Shown here: piece by piece, positions 61,050-64,000 of the stretch
How the letters are laid out: each line of letters begins with the position of its first letter
Numbering within the stretch: position 1 is the stretch's first letter
Assembly: GCA_944381635.1 (NCBI GenBank)
Contig: CALWLY010000005.1
Coordinates: forward strand, 1-64,000
Source of the DNA: an uncultured Lachnospiraceae bacterium
Lineage (GTDB): Bacteria > Bacillota > Clostridia > Lachnospirales > Lachnospiraceae
Direction of reading: 5' to 3'
DNA length: 64,000 nucleotides
Notes under the pieces: model-generated
Databases searched by the model: none
What the model was told of the DNA's origin: nothing
Seen by the model: the letters and a program-made list of their open reading frames with translations, nothing else
Made by a program: the position numbers and the translations under genes

Positions 61050-64000
61050 CTATTCAAACCAGAACCGGCAAACCTTGGCATTTCCACGGACTTCTATAGA
61101 AAGGTCGATTCCCTCTCCGGCTTTTGCATCCTTTAAAGGCAGCCTTACATTGACGTAAGCATCATTTAAGCTTCTTGTATCCGAACCATTTTCCAAAGTT
61201 CCTGCCGTATCAGCCCCTTTTCCTCTCCAGAATCCACATGGCTTACCGTCCAGACTTACCGTAACTCCGGCTTCTTCCCTGGCCATCAGGTTACATACGA
61301 AAACAGAAGGCGCTTTGTCAAAAGTAAAGTTTTGGTAATGTAAAGCCATAGGGGTTTCCGGATGTTTCGGCTGCACACAGCTGTAACCAGCGCTTCCTTT
61401 GTGAAGGATTGCATTTTCATAATCATCGTAATGATCCGCCGCCGTGATCTCATCCGCCTTTCTTACGCCTTCCGGCTCTCCCTCCACATAAACTTTTTGC
61501 CTCAGGCGGATTTCCCGGCTGCTGCTGCCGGCCTGAATCTCATATTCTCCTTCCATCACGCTCATGGCCTGTTTTTTTACATCATAAAATGCCAGGCTTT
61601 CCACAGGTACTGTAACATTCAGAGTTCTTACCTCACCGGGTTTTATATCCTTTATCCTCTGAAAGGCTTTCAGCCTGTGTACAGGGAGCTTTTTCGAAGG
61701 ATTTTCAGGAGCTTTCACATAGATCTGCACCACCTCATCGGCCGCAGCTTTTCCTGTATTAACAACATTCAGAGAAATTTTCAGTTCCCGATTCTCCGTT
61801 TTTTCTACTCTCAGATCCTCATATTTGAAGGTCGTATAAGATAGACCATGTCCAAAAGGCCACAGCACCGGCCCCCGGAAATACTGGTAAGTTCTTTCCC
61901 CTTTTATAATGTCATAATCGTCCATATCCGGCAGATCATCCACCGATCGATACCAGGTCATGGGCAGTCTTCCTGCCGGGCTGCATTCCCCGAAAAGAAC
62001 CGCTGCCGCTGCATTTCCCAGCTCCTGACTGCCGCTGGCCATCTGTAAAATAGCGGGAATGTGTTCTTTTGCCCAGCAGGCGGCATACGGATAATTTGCC
62101 ACAAGCAAAAGCACCGTATTGGGATTGGCTTCATATACAGCTCTCATCAGTCTCTCCTGAGACGGGGGAAGGATCAGGTCGCTTCGGTCAATCTCTTCTT
62201 TGCTGTTTACCACCGGATTAGAACCAAGCACCAGCACCGCTTTGTCAGCCTGTTTTACTGCTGCCACCGCTTTTTCTACTCCATCCGTTATCACTTCCAC
62301 GGTAAGATGAACCGTCTCCTGTTCTGTGGCGTCTTCCAGATTTTTCAGGAAAAGAGCTCCCTTTTCGTCCTGCACCAGCACACAGTCATCCCAGGAATCC
62401 AGTTCATAGGTATTTGTCTCGGAAATTTCATAATCCGCCCGGCGCATTCTTTCTTCTGTTTCCGGATCCTCTGTCCTGCAAAAAGCTCCCTGATCGGCTT
62501 TTCCGATTTCCTCCAGGAGAAGTCTTACCTCCCGTCTTTTTTCCCCTGCGATCTTGGCAAATGCAGATTTCCCGATTTCCTCCGCCTTGGGAATTCCCAC
62601 AGGGCGCAGGGTGAACAATTCTTTCACAAACCAGCCAAATACTTCCTCTTTTTCCGCACAAACATACAGAATCGGATCCTCTTCCTTATTTTCCTCATGG
62701 ATTTCTTCCCGGACAGTCAGGAATTTTTGGGCGCCTTTTGCATAAAACGTATGGCTTCCCCAACCCCAATCCTGAAACACAAATGTCTCCGCTTTCTCTT
62801 TTTCTTTTACCTTGACCAGGCGATTTTTCTCATCCAGGCCAAGATATTCTCCATCCACACGCAGCTTCAGTTCACTGAGACCGCTTTCTGCAGGCAGTTT
62901 CCTTCCAAGCAGCTTTTCCATCCCCTGTTTCACCGTCACTTTATAAAGGGGATGTCCTCCGTACCAGTCTGTGTTCCAGGTATCGCAGAGCGGGCCCACC
63001 AGCACTACTTTCTCTTCCTTTTTCAGCGGAAGAGCCTCTCCTTCATTTTTTAAGAGCACAGCGCCTTCTGCTGCGCTCTTAAAGGAAAGTTTGGCTCCCT
63101 CCCTGCTGTTTAGATCCGTTTCGTCCACTGACGCATAAGGATTTTGGGAATTTCTGTCGTAAATTCCCAGCCTTATTTTTGTGTAAAAAACATTGCGGAG
63201 TGCTCTGTCTATGTCCTCCTCGGTGATAAGACCCAGTTCCCATGCCTCCTTCACCGCTTTTTTTACCTCACCAGGATCGTCTGTAAAGCTGTCCACTCCC
63301 GCCTTGAGCGCTTCCGCCACTGTCTCTGCGTGAGTGCCGAAATAATGATGAAAGTCTACCGTCTGCGTCATATCTCCCCCGTCGCAGACTACGTGTCCTT
63401 TCAGTCCCCATTCTTTTTTTACAACCTCTTCTACCTCATGGTTTAAAATGCCGGGAACTCCGTTTATTTCGTTGTAGGCTGTCATCATCGCCTCCGCATG
63501 CCCTTCTTTTACCGCCATGCGGAACGGTTCCAGATAATATTCCTGTTTATTTCTCGGGTCTATGGAAGACGACTTCCAGACCCTTCCCATTTCTACATTG
63601 TTGGCATAAAAATGTTTCAAAGAGGCAGCCATCCTAAGATAGTAGGGATCTCTGCCCTGAAGACCTGAAATATAAGAAGAGGCCATTTTTCCGGTCAGAT
63701 ACGGATCTTCCCCGTAAGCTTCCTCGGTTCTGCCCCACCTGGGATCACGCTCCATATCGATCGTGGGCACCCAGCGGCTCAATCCGCCGTCCCTGTGGCG
63801 GTTGTAAAGCACTCTGGCCTCTTTTCCAACAATGGTACCCACCTTTTCTAAAAGTTCCGGATCCCATGTGGCGCTCATGCCGATGGGCTGGGAAAAGGAC
63901 GTGGTGTCCTCCGGCTGGCTGACTTTTCCCTGATCATGCCTTGCCTCAACTCCATGCGCTGCCTCTCCGCCAAGAGAAAACGCCCCGATTCCAAAGCGCT
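61050..64000 (-). CDS. Glycoside hydrolase family 3, partial (N-terminus beyond window)
   Basis: At least 983 residues; the frame runs off the right edge, where GGEAAHGVEARHDQG and TSFSQPIGMSATWD show that it continues upstream. GH3 core: NRHRDGGLSRWVPTIDMERDPRWGRTEEAYGEDPYL, ASLKHFYANN and GHVVCDGGDMTQT (nucleophile Asp). A ~130-residue insert (~315-450 from the first window Met) with WYGGHP and WGWGSHTFYAKG looks like a beta-trefoil/fascin-like carbohydrate module. The end has an FnIII-like domain and a CBM6-like domain. It is probably a beta-xylosidase or beta-glucosidase of the same xyloglucan operon. Confidence 0.88.
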   Translation of the reverse strand, partial: RFGIGAFSLGGEAAHGVEARHDQGKVSQPEDTTSFSQPIGMSATWDPELLEKVGTIVGKEARVLYNRHRDGGLSRWVPTIDMERDPRWGRTEEAYGEDPYLTGKMASSYISGLQGRDPYYLRMAASLKHFYANNVEMGRVWKSSSIDPRNKQEYYLEPFRMAVKEGHAEAMMTAYNEINGVPGILNHEVEEVVKKEWGLKGHVVCDGGDMTQTVDFHHYFGTHAETVAEALKAGVDSFTDDPGEVKKAVKEAWELGLITEEDIDRALRNVFYTKIRLGIYDRNSQNPYASVDETDLNSREGAKLSFKSAAEGAVLLKNEGEALPLKKEEKVVLVGPLCDTWNTDWYGGHPLYKVTVKQGMEKLLGRKLPAESGLSELKLRVDGEYLGLDEKNRLVKVKEKEKAETFVFQDWGWGSHTFYAKGAQKFLTVREEIHEENKEEDPILYVCAEKEEVFGWFVKELFTLRPVGIPKAEEIGKSAFAKIAGEKRREVRLLLEEIGKADQGAFCRTEDPETEERMRRADYEISETNTYELDSWDDCVLVQDEKGALFLKNLEDATEQETVHLTVEVITDGVEKAVAAVKQADKAVLVLGSNPVVNSKEEIDRSDLILPPSQERLMRAVYEANPNTVLLLVANYPYAACWAKEHIPAILQMASGSQELGNAAAAVLFGECSPAGRLPMTWYRSVDDLPDMDDYDIIKGERTYQYFRGPVLWPFGHGLSYTTFKYEDLRVEKTENRELKISLNVVNTGKAAADEVVQIYVKAPENPSKKLPVHRLKAFQRIKDIKPGEVRTLNVTVPVESLAFYDVKKQAMSVMEGEYEIQAGSSSREIRLRQKVYVEGEPEGVRKADEITAADHYDDYENAILHKGSAGYSCVQPKHPETPMALHYQNFTFDKAPSVFVCNLMAREEAGVTVSLDGKPCGFWRGKGADTAGTLENGSDTRSLNDAYVNVRLPLKDAKAGEGIDLSIEVRGNAKVCRFWFE

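Overview
The window comes from a low-to-mid GC Gram-positive anaerobe of the Clostridia, most probably a gut Lachnospiraceae of the Blautia/Dorea type. Pointers are strong AGGAGG-type ribosome binding sites, a cysE-cysS-mrnC-rlmB-sigH cluster behind a T-box, class III fructose bisphosphatase, QueH, mini-RNase III, YitT and DUF1836 proteins, a lysine riboswitch, and an enzyme set for plant xyloglucan. Genus and species cannot be fixed from the sequence alone. Most genes look like core chromosome.

Layout: 1-4.96 kb is a visibly AT-rich accessory patch. It holds a truncated AlbA/Schlafen-type protein and a two-gene DUF262 cassette of the GmrSD-like defence type. From 5 to 20 kb come rlmD, pcrA with an FG-rich tail, an O-antigen-ligase-like membrane protein, an orphan ABC binding lipoprotein, a DUF1836 regulator, yerC, a cold-shock gene, a eukaryotic-type hisA and fbp. 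From 20 to 33 kb: dapA-dapB under a lysine riboswitch, cobO, an SSB-like protein, typA, xthA, mgtE, a YigZ protein and a class A penicillin-binding protein. From 32.7 to 43.4 kb: tRNA-Thr, a secreted ComEC-type metallo-hydrolase, the cysE-cysS-mrnC-rlmB-sigH operon, a GNAT protein, ispF and an esterase. From 43.6 to 53.8 kb: a duplicated tRNA-Val/tRNA-Met pair, two YitT proteins, a MerR regulator, argS, queH, a small alarmone synthetase and a MarR-MATE efflux pair. From 53.8 kb to the right edge lies a glycoside hydrolase operon (GH3, GH31, GH3, GH95) that reads as xyloglucan oligosaccharide breakdown. Its GH95 gene carries an in-frame stop.

The gene after sigH is a single open frame joining a barstar-like domain to a CE1-type esterase, which is an unusual fusion. 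The intergenic DNA is rich in structured repeats: (i) 160-170 bp elements closed by a variable terminal stem and carrying a hairpin with an ATGC-RA-GCAT apex, in four copies; (ii) two nested-hairpin elements built around an ATATTTTGT/ACAAAATAT stem; (iii) short GGAAA/TTTCC hairpins; (iv) a 149-bp tandem array between 45.29 and 45.7 kb; (v) a 110-bp imperfect palindrome at 6.9 kb. Stem sequences differ between copies while pairing is kept, so these families are the best candidates here for an undescribed genetic element or RNA.

Visible regulation: a consensus promoter and lysine riboswitch for dapAB, a cysteine T-box for cysE-cysS, consensus promoters for the tRNAs, an operator-like palindrome at the MarR start, and a leader ORF overlapping mgtE.
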